Shown here: positions 41,549 to 49,223 of the stretch, in pieces
How the letters are laid out: each line of letters starts with the position of its first letter
Numbering within the stretch: position 1 is the first letter of the stretch
Position numbers and translations under genes: made by a program
From: Sanguibacter keddieii
Lineage (GTDB): Bacteria > Actinomycetota > Actinomycetes > Actinomycetales > Actinomycetaceae
Length of the DNA stretch: 64,000 nt
NCBI RefSeq assembly: GCF_001064145.1
Contig: NZ_JVOJ01000012.1
Coordinates: forward strand, 1 to 64,000
Reading direction: 5' to 3'
The notes under the pieces: generated by a model
Seen by the model: the letters and a program-made list of their open reading frames with translations, nothing else
Told to the model about the DNA's origin: nothing
Databases searched by the model: none

Positions 41549-41625
41549 GCTCGCTTCCGGGGCGCGCGCGGCTGCGCTAACCTGGACGTAACCCTTGTTT
41601 GAGTAGCCGCGAGGAAAGAGGAATC

Positions 41626-42210
41626 ATGCCCACTCCCGAGAAGCTTGCCACCGACGCCACCGTCGCCATCATGCTGGCCGACGGCTTCGAAGAGGTCGAG
41701 GCCCTGGCCGTCGCCGACGTCCTGTACCGCGCCGGCGTGCGCTCCGACCTGATCTCCGTGACCGACGCCCGCCACGTGACCAGCTCGCACGGAATCCGCG
41801 TCGTCGCCGACCTCATGCTCGAGGATGTGGACCTGTCCACCTACACCGTCCTCTTCCTGCCAGGCGGCATGCCCGGCACCCTGGGTCTGAAGGCCACGCC
41901 CGCCATCCAGGCCGAGGTGCTGCGCCGCTCCGACGCGTCTGAGCCCATCGCAGCGATCTGTGCGGCCCCCTCGATCCTGTCCGAGCTGGGCATCCTCGAC
42001 GGCCGCCACGCGACCGCGAATCCCGCGTTCGTCAGGGCCATCGCCGAGGGCGGCGCGATCGTCCACGAGAACCCCGTCGTCGCCGACGAGTTCATCACGA
42101 CCAGCCGAGGTGCCGGAACCGCTCTCGAACTTGGCCTCGAACTCGTGCGCCAGCTCCTGGGTGACCAGGCCGCTGAAGAGGTCTCTCGCGGCGTCGTGCT
42201 CGCCCGCTGA
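41626..42210 (+). CDS. DJ-1/PfpI-family protein
   Basis: The 194-residue protein has the DJ-1 pattern: VAIMLADGFEEVEALAVADV, TVLFLPGGMPGT and the nucleophile cysteine in IAAICAAPSILSELG near residue 108. It is closest to YajL/DJ-1-type chaperone or glyoxalase-like proteins. ATG at 41626 after GAGGAAAGAGG. tatD follows 38 bases downstream on the same strand. Confidence 0.88.
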   Translation: MPTPEKLATDATVAIMLADGFEEVEALAVADVLYRAGVRSDLISVTDARHVTSSHGIRVVADLMLEDVDLSTYTVLFLPGGMPGTLGLKATPAIQAEVLRRSDASEPIAAICAAPSILSELGILDGRHATANPAFVRAIAEGGAIVHENPVVADEFITTSRGAGTALELGLELVRQLLGDQAAEEVSRGVVLAR

Positions 42211-42247
42211 CGTCCCCTTCGCAACCCCGAAAGGATCCTCCCTTCGC

Positions 42248-43159
42248 ATGAGCTCGCGTAAGCCTCGTCCCTGGCCCGACGCGCCCAAGCCCCTGGCGGC
42301 ACCCGTGGTGGACAACCACACGCACCTGCCCACCCACGTCGGCGAGATTCCCCGGCGCGAGGGCGTGGCGCTCAGCCTCGAGGACCAGCTGGAGCGTGCC
42401 CGCGAGGTGGGTGTCACCCGGATGATTTCGAGCGCCTGCGAGCTGCCCGACTTCGACCCGATGATCGAGCTGGCTCGCGCCCACGAGGGTGTGCGCGTCG
42501 CGATTGCGATCCACCCCAACGATGCGGCCCTGCACGCCGGCTGCGCGGAGCCCTCGCCCGACGGCCTGACCCCGACGGTGCGCGACTACCACGTGCCCCT
42601 CGACGAGGCCCTGGCCGCCGTCGAGGCGCGCCTGGGCGACCCGATGGTCGTCGCGGTGGGGGAGAGCGGCCTGGACTATTTCCGCACCGCCGACCCGGGC
42701 CGTGAGGCGCAGAAGGAATCCTTCCGCGCACACATCGACATGGCGCAGCGCTCCGGCCTGCCCCTGCAGATCCACGACCGCGACGCCCACGAGGATACCC
42801 TGGCGATCCTCGACGAGCGCGCGAGCGCGGACCAGCGAATCGTCTTCCACTGCTACTCGGGAGACGCGGCGATGGCGCAGCGCCTCGCCGAGCGCGGATG
42901 GTACGCCTCCTTCGCCGGACCCATCACCTACCCCGCGAACTCAGACCTGCGCGCCGCGCTCGCGGTCCTGCCGCGCGAGCTCGTCCTTGTCGAGACCGAT
43001 GCCCCCTACCTGACCCCGGTGCCGTGGCGCGGCTGCCCCAACGCCTCCTACGTCATGGCGCACACGGTGCGTTTCATCGCGGATCAGTGGGGCGTCAGCG
43101 AGGCGGCGGCGTGCGACCAACTCCGGGTGAACACCGAGGCGGTCTACGGCACCTGGTGA
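42248..43159 (+). CDS. tatD: TatD-family metal-dependent hydrolase
   Basis: The 303-residue TIM-barrel protein has the TatD metal ligands: VVDNHTHLPTH, AVGESGLDYF, LQIHDRDAHEDTL, IVFHCYSGDA and LVETDAPYLTPVPWRG. TatD proteins are 3'-5' exonucleases or peptidases in DNA repair and protein quality control. The ATG at 42248 is chosen because the family domain begins 17 residues later. Its place ahead of the Rpf-like gene and rsmA is the usual actinobacterial order. Confidence 0.93.
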   Translation: MSSRKPRPWPDAPKPLAAPVVDNHTHLPTHVGEIPRREGVALSLEDQLERAREVGVTRMISSACELPDFDPMIELARAHEGVRVAIAIHPNDAALHAGCAEPSPDGLTPTVRDYHVPLDEALAAVEARLGDPMVVAVGESGLDYFRTADPGREAQKESFRAHIDMAQRSGLPLQIHDRDAHEDTLAILDERASADQRIVFHCYSGDAAMAQRLAERGWYASFAGPITYPANSDLRAALAVLPRELVLVETDAPYLTPVPWRGCPNASYVMAHTVRFIADQWGVSEAAACDQLRVNTEAVYGTW

Positions 43160-43378
43160 GGGTTTCTCTCCTGTGATGAGCGCGGGTTATCGGGTTTCGC
43201 GCGACCGTTTTGAGCGTATTCTCTGACTGGTGAATTGCGTCAAAGTGGTCGCGCGACGGTAACAAATTGGTTACGGTGGGAGTGTCAGTCCGAATCGGCC
43301 TGCCCGTCTGATGTGCCGCAGTGAGCGGAGGATGCGTCGGCGCGGCCCCGAAACGGAACCTACAAAGTCTGGAGACAC
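43160..43378. other. Leader of the Rpf-like gene with long inverted repeats
   Basis: TCGCGCGACC (43197-43206) and GGTCGCGCGA (43247-43256) form perfect 10-bp arms around 40 bases. GTAAC-AAATTG-GTTAC follows at 43259-43274. The region then continues as a GC-rich leader of about 100 bases to the GTG. I looked for the c-di-AMP (ydaO) riboswitch often found before rpf genes but do not see its conserved parts. Confidence 0.5.
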
Positions 43379-44539
43379 GTGAGCTTTCAGCCCTCTCGTA
43401 CAACAGTCATTTCCGTCGCAGCCGCGACGGCCCTTCTGGTTGCCGGCACCGCGGCCACTGCCATCGGCACCTCCTATCGCCACGTCACCGTCGAAGTTGA
43501 CGGTGTGACCCGCGACGTCTCGGGCTTCTTCACGACCGCCGGCGACGCTCTGCACAGCGCGGGCGTGACCGTCGGCGACCACGACCTCGTCGCCCCCGCC
43601 TCCAACCAGACCATCGCGAGCGGTGACACCGTCGTCGTGCGCACCGCGACTGAGTACGACGTGACCGTCGACGGCAACCAGACCACGGCGTGGTCCACGG
43701 CCTCGTCGATTTCCGGCGTGCTCTCCGCCCTGCCGGCCTCCGCCGCGTCCATGGCGGCCGACCGCTCCTACACCCGCGCCGAGATGCCCGTCGCCGAGGC
43801 CGGCCAGACCGTCCACGTCGTCGCCGACGGCACCACGACGGACGTCGTTGTCTCCTCCGACGAGGGCACGACCGCGATCCTCGAGAAGGCCAGCGTCACC
43901 GCCGGTCCGATCGACCGCGTCACCATGGAACACAACGGCGGCGAGGCCACCCTGCGCGTCGCACGCGTCGTGCGCGGCACCGTGTCCACCACGACCGAGA
44001 TCCCGTACGAGACCGAAGAACGTGAGGACGCCGAGGCCGAAGAAGGCACCGAGAAGACCGTGCAGGAAGGCGCTGCCGGCTCCGAGGTGACCGAGACCTA
44101 CCAGGAGACCATCGACGGAAACGTCACCGTCTCCGCCGTCCTGTCCACGACCCGCACCGAGCCCACCAAGCGCATCGTCGCCAAGGGCACGAAGGCGAAG
44201 AAGGCTGAGGATACGTCGTCCAGCTCGTCCTCCGCGTCTGATTCTTCGGGTTCCTCCTCGTCCGGTTCGTCTGCGTCCGCTCCCGCAGCGGTCTCGGGCG
44301 ACGACGCTGCGATCTGGGCGGCCATCGCCCAATGCGAGTCCGGCGGCAATCCGTCGATCAACACGGGCAACGGCTACTACGGCATGTACCAGTTCTCTCT
44401 GCCGACGTGGCGTTCCGTCGGCGGCTCCGGCCTGCCCTCCGATGCCTCCGCAGAGGAACAGACCATGCGTGCGCGCATGCTCCAGCAGCGCTCCGGTTGG
44501 GGCCAGTGGGGCTGCGCCTACAAGCTGGGCCTCGTCTGA
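43379..44539 (+). CDS. Resuscitation-promoting-factor-like cell-wall lytic protein (DUF348-G5-Rpf)
   Basis: The 386-residue secreted protein has a signal segment (residues about 9-30), two to three DUF348 ubiquitin-like repeats (VTVEVDGVTRDVSGFFTTAG, YDVTVDGNQTTAW, TVHVVADGTTTDV), a G5 domain (about 200-265) and a Ser-rich linker. The C-terminal transglycosylase-like Rpf domain has the catalytic Glu in AAIAQCESGGNPSINTGNGY. RpfB-type enzymes cleave peptidoglycan and stimulate regrowth. GTG start at 43379 after GGAGACAC. Confidence 0.93.
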   Translation: MSFQPSRTTVISVAAATALLVAGTAATAIGTSYRHVTVEVDGVTRDVSGFFTTAGDALHSAGVTVGDHDLVAPASNQTIASGDTVVVRTATEYDVTVDGNQTTAWSTASSISGVLSALPASAASMAADRSYTRAEMPVAEAGQTVHVVADGTTTDVVVSSDEGTTAILEKASVTAGPIDRVTMEHNGGEATLRVARVVRGTVSTTTEIPYETEEREDAEAEEGTEKTVQEGAAGSEVTETYQETIDGNVTVSAVLSTTRTEPTKRIVAKGTKAKKAEDTSSSSSSASDSSGSSSSGSSASAPAAVSGDDAAIWAAIAQCESGGNPSINTGNGYYGMYQFSLPTWRSVGGSGLPSDASAEEQTMRARMLQQRSGWGQWGCAYKLGLV

Positions 44540-44548
44540 CGTGACATT

Positions 44549-44586
44549 GCACGCGGGCGCGGCCAGAGTCTGGCGCGCCCGCGTGC
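44549..44586 (+). terminator. Terminator hairpin after the Rpf-like gene
   Basis: GCACGCGGGCGCG (44549-44561) pairs perfectly with CGCGCCCGCGTGC (44574-44586) around a 12-base loop. No strong T-run follows. Confidence 0.75.
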
Positions 44587-44635
44587 GTGCACGTTAAGCT
44601 GACCAGCAGTACCAATAGCGAGTAAGTGGAGAATC

Positions 44636-46075
44636 GTGAACCACCACCTGAGCACCTCCCTCAGTGCATCCGCCGCAAGCGCCCTGCACGTCCTGGGAGC
44701 CCACGTGCGTTCCTTTGCGCCTTCCCCGCGCATCGTCCTCGGCGTCGCCGCCCTCGCATCTGCGGGTGTCTTCGGCGTCGCCGGCGTCGGTGTCGCCTCC
44801 TCGCACACATCCGTCATGCTTGAGGTTAACGGCGTATCGCGCCCCGTGACCTCCTGGGGTAACACCGTCGGTGACGCGCTGCATGCCGCTGGCGTGAGCG
44901 TCGGCAGCAACGACCTCGTTCAGCCCGGCACCGGCGAGGCCGTGCGCGACGGCGACACGATCGTCGTGCGTACCTCCAAGCCGTACACGGTGACCGTCGA
45001 CGGTCAGACCCGTACCCTGTGGACCACGGCCTCGTCGGCCGATGCGATCCTTGCGGATGCCGCTCCGCTGGGCTCGGCCGTCAGCCTCGCCGCAGACCGT
45101 TCCTCGTCGCGTGACGAGCTCACCCCGCTCGTGTCCCGCGCTCGCAACGTCGTCGTCACAGTGGACGGCACGACGCGCGAGGTCGCTGTACGTCCCGGGC
45201 AGGACGCCCGCGCGATCCTCGAGGCCGCCGGCGTCTCCGTGCACCCCCTCGACCGCGTGAACGTCACGACGAACGAGGCCGGCGAACTGTCGATCAACGT
45301 CAGCCGCGTCACCCGCGGTGAGGCCACCGAAACCGTCGAGATCCCCTTCAGTGAGACGACGACGACCAGCTCCGACCTCTTTGTCGGCGAGTCCCAGGTC
45401 ACGACGGCCGGCGTCAACGGCGCGACCACGTGGACCGTGTGGCAGGAAAAGAAGGGCGACGAGGTCCTGACCTCCGTGCCGATCACCGAGCACTCCACGT
45501 CCCAGCCCGTGACCCAGGTGCGCAGCGAAGGAACGAAGGAGGCCACGCCGGCCGCCCTCGTCGCCGCCGGCATTGACCCGAAGGCCACCCTCGAGGAAAA
45601 GGTTGAGGCGGACGGCACGACCTCCGTACGCTACCGTGCGAAGCTCGGCACGATCTCCACGAAGGAAGAGATCGCCGCGATCGCAGCCGACACGAAGAAC
45701 ACTGACTCCGCCACGGCTGCCGCCGCCGCTGCAGCTGCCGCTGCCGCGGGTGCGGTCCCCACCACATACTCCGGTGAGGACCCGCGTTCGCTGGCCAAGC
45801 CCATCATCGCAGCCCAGGGCTGGGGCGACAGTGAGTACCAGTGCCTGGTCCTCCTGTGGAACCGCGAGTCGCAGTGGAACCCCTACGCCGAGAACGCCTC
45901 CTCGGGCGCGTACGGTATCCCGCAGGCGCTGCCGGGCTCCAAGATGGCCTCGGCCGGTGCCGATTGGCGCACCAACCCGATCACCCAGATCAACTGGGGC
46001 ATCGGCTACATCAAGGGCCGCTACGGCACGCCCTGCTCCGCGTGGGCGCACTCCAACGCTGTGGGCTGGTACTGA
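44636..46075 (+). CDS. DUF348-G5 secreted lytic transglycosylase-like protein
   Basis: The 479-residue protein is a paralogue in layout of its upstream neighbour: membrane/signal segment (about 33-55), DUF348 repeats (SVMLEVNGVSRPVTSW, YTVTVDGQTRTLW, VVVTVDGTTREVA) and a G5 domain (about 240-310). A helical spacer with an Ala run follows. The C-terminal SLT/aggregation-promoting-factor-like domain has the catalytic Glu in VLLWNRESQWNPYAENAS and ends in CSAWAHSNAVGWY. It probably cuts peptidoglycan. GTG at 44636 after GTGGAG. A strong terminator follows. Confidence 0.88.
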   Translation: MNHHLSTSLSASAASALHVLGAHVRSFAPSPRIVLGVAALASAGVFGVAGVGVASSHTSVMLEVNGVSRPVTSWGNTVGDALHAAGVSVGSNDLVQPGTGEAVRDGDTIVVRTSKPYTVTVDGQTRTLWTTASSADAILADAAPLGSAVSLAADRSSSRDELTPLVSRARNVVVTVDGTTREVAVRPGQDARAILEAAGVSVHPLDRVNVTTNEAGELSINVSRVTRGEATETVEIPFSETTTTSSDLFVGESQVTTAGVNGATTWTVWQEKKGDEVLTSVPITEHSTSQPVTQVRSEGTKEATPAALVAAGIDPKATLEEKVEADGTTSVRYRAKLGTISTKEEIAAIAADTKNTDSATAAAAAAAAAAAGAVPTTYSGEDPRSLAKPIIAAQGWGDSEYQCLVLLWNRESQWNPYAENASSGAYGIPQALPGSKMASAGADWRTNPITQINWGIGYIKGRYGTPCSAWAHSNAVGWY

Positions 46076-46092
46076 GCCCGAAAGCAACTGAG

Positions 46093-46132
46093 GGCCGGGC
46101 CTGACAACGCGTGTTGTCGGGCCCGGCCTTTT
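46093..46132 (+). terminator. Strong intrinsic terminator
   Basis: GGCCGGGCC (46093-46101) pairs with GGCCCGGCC (46120-46128), the stem extends inward through GACAAC/GTTGTC, and TTTTCC follows. Confidence 0.9.
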
Positions 46133-46153
46133 CCTGTGCTCTCATGCGTGCTA

Positions 46154-46285
46154 CCGCCACAATTTCGCACGTAATTTCCTTCCGTGTTTTTCAGGATTTG
46201 AAATTGTATCGTTGAAAACATGCGGTTTTGAGCCGTGGCTAAAAACTGAACAGGTTAAATTACGTGCGAGATTCTTGGGGAAGGC
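46154..46285. repeat. Structured inverted-repeat element, copy 2
   Basis: TCGCACGTAATTT (46165-46177) and AAATTACGTGCGA (46257-46269) are perfectly complementary, with looser extensions. The core reads GATTTGAAATTGTATCGTTG and later GTGGCTAAAAACTG, similar to copy 1 at 27489-27630. The arm sequence differs from copy 1 but keeps its self-complementarity. Confidence 0.7.
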
Positions 46286-46311
46286 GACAGTCTGGCTCGC
46301 CGTTGGTATGT

Positions 46312-46409
46312 GGATAGGTAATGAACATCTGGATAGGTTATGAGCATCCGGATAGCTTATTAACCTATCCGGATGTGGCTAACCTATCCGGATGCGCTCA
46401 ACCTATCCG
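46312..46409. repeat. Mirror-symmetric array of six 19-bp units
   Basis: Three direct units starting GGATAG lie at 46312, 46331 and 46350, exactly 19 bases apart (for example GGATAGGTTATGAGCATCC). They are followed by three inverted units starting AACCTATCC at 46362, 46381 and 46400, again 19 apart. The two halves form imperfect 44-bp arms around CTTATTAAC. Each unit is itself bounded by GGAT and ATCC. It lies about 90 bases ahead of the DUF4230 gene. Confidence 0.85.
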
Positions 46410-46501
46410 CGTGGCGTCGGGGTTGTGGCATCTTGACACGTACCATACAATTCCCATGAAGGTTACCTAATATTCATCGTGATTGTGTCAGTGAGGTCAT
46501 C

Positions 46502-47155
46502 ATGCGTTTTTCCACCGTTGCTAAGTTGGTTGCGTCTGTGGTGATCGCAGGTGCAGGATTCGCCGGTGGTATGAAGGCTGCCCCGGTATTCGGTATGGGG
46601 TCCGGGGACCAGGGTGGCGAACCTGTCGTTACCGTTGACACGACCCTTGTGAAAAACTCTTTCGCCGACATTGGTGAACTTGCCACCGAGTCCTACAACT
46701 TCACCCAGGTGGGGAAATACTCTGAGGAGGGAACCAAGGTATTCGGCATGGAAGTGCCGGGCACAGGCTCCCATTACCTCATCACGTATTCGGGAGAGGT
46801 CAAGGCTGGAGTGGCCGACGTGAGCCGTATTCAGGTCGAGGTTGACGAGGCGGGTCATGTTGTGACGGTGACCGTGCCTGCCGTCGAAGTTCTCTCCGCG
46901 TCCATTGACCCTGCCTCGGTCGAGACCTACGACCAGTCTTTCTCCCCCGTTAACCAGATTGAGGTTGGAGAGGTTACCTCCTTTTTGGCTGATCGAGAGG
47001 CTGCCGCGAAAGACGAGGCCGTCTCCAAGGGCCTGCTGGACAAGGCGCAGGGGCGTTTGGAAGACGTTGTGAAGAAGCAGGTCAACGCTGTTCTGGGTGA
47101 GCAGGCCAGCAAGTACGAGGTACGCGTCGTCCTGCCGCCCGCCCCCGCTCAGTGA
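46502..47155 (+). CDS. DUF4230-type secreted or anchored protein
   Basis: The 217-residue protein has an N-terminal hydrophobic segment (residues about 5-27) and a mixed alpha/beta domain with [38 protein letters not shown] and a long C-terminal helix ([40 protein letters not shown]). This fits DUF4230, whose role is unknown. ATG at 46502, preceded by GTGAGGTCATC. Codon use is less GC-biased than its neighbours. Confidence 0.75.
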   Translation: MRFSTVAKLVASVVIAGAGFAGGMKAAPVFGMGSGDQGGEPVVTVDTTLVKNSFADIGELATESYNFTQVGKYSEEGTKVFGMEVPGTGSHYLITYSGEVKAGVADVSRIQVEVDEAGHVVTVTVPAVEVLSASIDPASVETYDQSFSPVNQIEVGEVTSFLADREAAAKDEAVSKGLLDKAQGRLEDVVKKQVNAVLGEQASKYEVRVVLPPAPAQ

Positions 47156-47219
47156 CGCTCCGAGCCTCACAGGGCACCTAGCCCCGGCCTCGTCCATTCC
47201 GTGCACTAGACTTGCCAGC

Positions 47220-48209
47220 GTGAGCCGATCCTCCAGCCCCCGAAACCAGCGCGACACGCGCAGCCGCCTCGACCCGACCCTGCCCGAGGGTGCCGTCCCC
47301 TCCGAGACGGGCCTGCTCGGCCCCCTCGAAGTCAAGGCCATCTCCGAGGCGCTCGGCATCCGCCCCACAAAGGTGCTCGGCCAGAACTTCGTGCACGACG
47401 CGGGCACGGTGCGCAAGATCGTCGCAGCCGGTGGCGTCGAAGATGGCGACGAGGTCGTCGAGGTCGGCCCCGGCCTCGGCTCCCTGACCCTGGCGCTCCT
47501 GGAAGTCGGCGCGCGCGTGCGTGCCGTCGAGATCGACCCACCCCTGGCCGCCGCCCTGCCCGAGACGGTGCGCGCCCGCATGAGCGAGGCCGCCGACCGC
47601 TTCCACGTCGTCACCATGGATGCCACCGAAATCAGCGGCGTCGACGACTTCGGCGTGGACTGGCCCGCCCCCACGAAGCTTGTCGCGAACCTGCCGTACA
47701 ACGTGGCCGTGCCGGTTCTGCTCAACATGCTCGAGGCCTTCCCGTCCATCCAGGGCGTCGTCGTCATGGTCCAGGCCGAGGTCGCGGACCGCCTGGCCGC
47801 CGGCCCCGGATCGCGCACCTACGGTGTGCCCTCCGTGAAGGCCTCCTGGTATGGCTCGGTCGAGCGCGCCGGCACGATCGGCCGCTCCGTGTTCTGGCCC
47901 GTGCCCGGCGTGGATAGCGCGCTCGTGCGCCTGACGCGCCTGGAGGCTCCGCGCGGGGACGACGAGCTGCGCCGCGCCACCTTCGAGGTCACCGACGTGG
48001 CCTTCGGCCAGCGCCGCAAGACCCTGCGTGCGGCCCTCAAGAACTGGGCGGGCGGTCCCGAGGCTTCCGAGGCCCTCCTGTCCGCCGCCGGCATCGACCC
48101 GACGCGCCGCGGCGAGACCCTCTCGATCGACGAGTTCGTCGAGCTGGGCCGCGCCGTCATCGAGGCCCGCGCAAACGGTACCCTCGCGGCGTCGACCGCG
48201 GCCCGCTGA
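47220..48209 (+). CDS. rsmA: 16S rRNA A1518/A1519 dimethyltransferase
   Basis: RsmA (KsgA) dimethylates two adenines near the 3' end of 16S rRNA. The 329-residue protein has [20 protein letters not shown], the SAM motif [19 protein letters not shown], the catalytic [15 protein letters not shown] and a C-terminal domain with [17 protein letters not shown]. The GTG at 47220 removes an implausible 41-residue upstream extension. ispE follows 39 bases later. Confidence 0.96.
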   Translation: MSRSSSPRNQRDTRSRLDPTLPEGAVPSETGLLGPLEVKAISEALGIRPTKVLGQNFVHDAGTVRKIVAAGGVEDGDEVVEVGPGLGSLTLALLEVGARVRAVEIDPPLAAALPETVRARMSEAADRFHVVTMDATEISGVDDFGVDWPAPTKLVANLPYNVAVPVLLNMLEAFPSIQGVVVMVQAEVADRLAAGPGSRTYGVPSVKASWYGSVERAGTIGRSVFWPVPGVDSALVRLTRLEAPRGDDELRRATFEVTDVAFGQRRKTLRAALKNWAGGPEASEALLSAAGIDPTRRGETLSIDEFVELGRAVIEARANGTLAASTAAR

Positions 48210-48248
48210 CGGCCGCCGGTCAGACAATCGGCAGGAAGAAGGAACGCC

Positions 48249-49223
48249 ATGCGTGAAGTGCGCGCCAGTGCGCCCGGAAAAGTCAATCTGACCCTGCGCG
48301 TCGGCGCGCCCACGCCCGACGGCTACCACCCCCTCGTCACGGTCTTCGAGGCCCTGGCGTTGCGCGAGACCGTCACTGTGCGCACCTCCAAGACGCCGGG
48401 CGTGCGCGTGGAGACGATCGCGTACCTGCCCGACGGCAGCATCGACGAGGCCACGACCCGCGCCATGGAGGACGTGGACCCGGCCACCCACCTGGCCGTG
48501 CGTGCCGCGCGCGTCCTCCAGCGCCTCGCCGCCGCGGGCCCCTGGGCGTCCACCGCCGCGGGCCTGAGCATTCGCGTCGACAAGCGCGTCCCCGTCGCCG
48601 GTGGCATGGCCGGCGGGTCCGCCGACGCGGCCGCCGCGCTGGTGGCCTGCAACGAGCTGTGGGAGCTGGGGCTGGGTGCCGAACAACTCGTGGCCATCGG
48701 CCGCTCGCTGGGTGCCGACGTCCCCGCCTGCCTGGTGGGCGGCATCGCGCTGGGAACCGGGCGCGGCGACCACATGAGCGTCCTGCGCGAGGGGGACGAG
48801 GAGGGGCGCCACCACTGGGTCATGCTCCTGTCTCGGGAGGGCCTGTCCACCCCCGAGGTGTTCCGTGAGTTCGACCGTCTCGACGCGGCGGGCGTGCCGG
48901 CCCTGGCCGAGCCAACACCCGAGGAGGTCGCCGCCCTGTGCGGGGGACCCGAGGAGCTGAGCCACTGCCTCGTCAACGACCTGCAGGTGCCCGCCCTGCG
49001 CCTGCGCGCCGAGCTTGCTGACACGATTGCGTCCGCCAAGGACGCGGGGGCCCTGGCCGTCACGTTGTCCGGGTCCGGCCCGACCGTCGCGGCCCTCGCG
49101 CGCGACGCCGAGCATGCCCGCGCGCTCGCGGCCACCCTGAGCGACGCACCCACGGTCGCGCGCGCAATCCACACCCACGGGCCCACGTGCGGCGCCCGCA
49201 TCGAATCGACGGAGGCCATCTGA
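48249..49223 (+). CDS. ispE: 4-diphosphocytidyl-2-C-methyl-D-erythritol kinase
   Basis: IspE phosphorylates CDP-methylerythritol in the MEP isoprenoid pathway. The 324-residue GHMP kinase has RASAPGKVNLTLRVGAPTPD with the substrate Lys, the ATP loop VPVAGGMAGGSADAAAALVA, LGADVPACLVGGIALGTGRG and the C-terminal AVTLSGSGPTVAALA. ATG at 48249 after AGAAGGAACGCC. It overlaps the ABC-F gene by the TGATG junction. Confidence 0.96.
   Translation: MREVRASAPGKVNLTLRVGAPTPDGYHPLVTVFEALALRETVTVRTSKTPGVRVETIAYLPDGSIDEATTRAMEDVDPATHLAVRAARVLQRLAAAGPWASTAAGLSIRVDKRVPVAGGMAGGSADAAAALVACNELWELGLGAEQLVAIGRSLGADVPACLVGGIALGTGRGDHMSVLREGDEEGRHHWVMLLSREGLSTPEVFREFDRLDAAGVPALAEPTPEEVAALCGGPEELSHCLVNDLQVPALRLRAELADTIASAKDAGALAVTLSGSGPTVAALARDAEHARALAATLSDAPTVARAIHTHGPTCGARIESTEAI

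Larger units (their letters stand above)
46076..46501. other. Intergenic region with terminator, structured repeat and six-copy array
   Basis: No gene is seen. In order the stretch holds the terminator hairpin at 46093-46132, the second structured inverted-repeat element (46154-46285), and the mirrored 19-bp array (46312-46409). After that come TTGACA (46433-46438) and TAATAT (46468-46473), too far apart to pair, so the promoter of the next gene is unclear. Confidence 0.5.

Noticed and set aside
43160..43378. c-di-AMP (ydaO) riboswitch before the Rpf-like gene
   Set aside because: The conserved blocks of that aptamer could not be found by eye; only general GC-rich structure is present.
46312..46409. 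CRISPR array
   Set aside because: Units are only 19 bp, adjoin without unique spacers, and reverse orientation half way; no cas gene is near.
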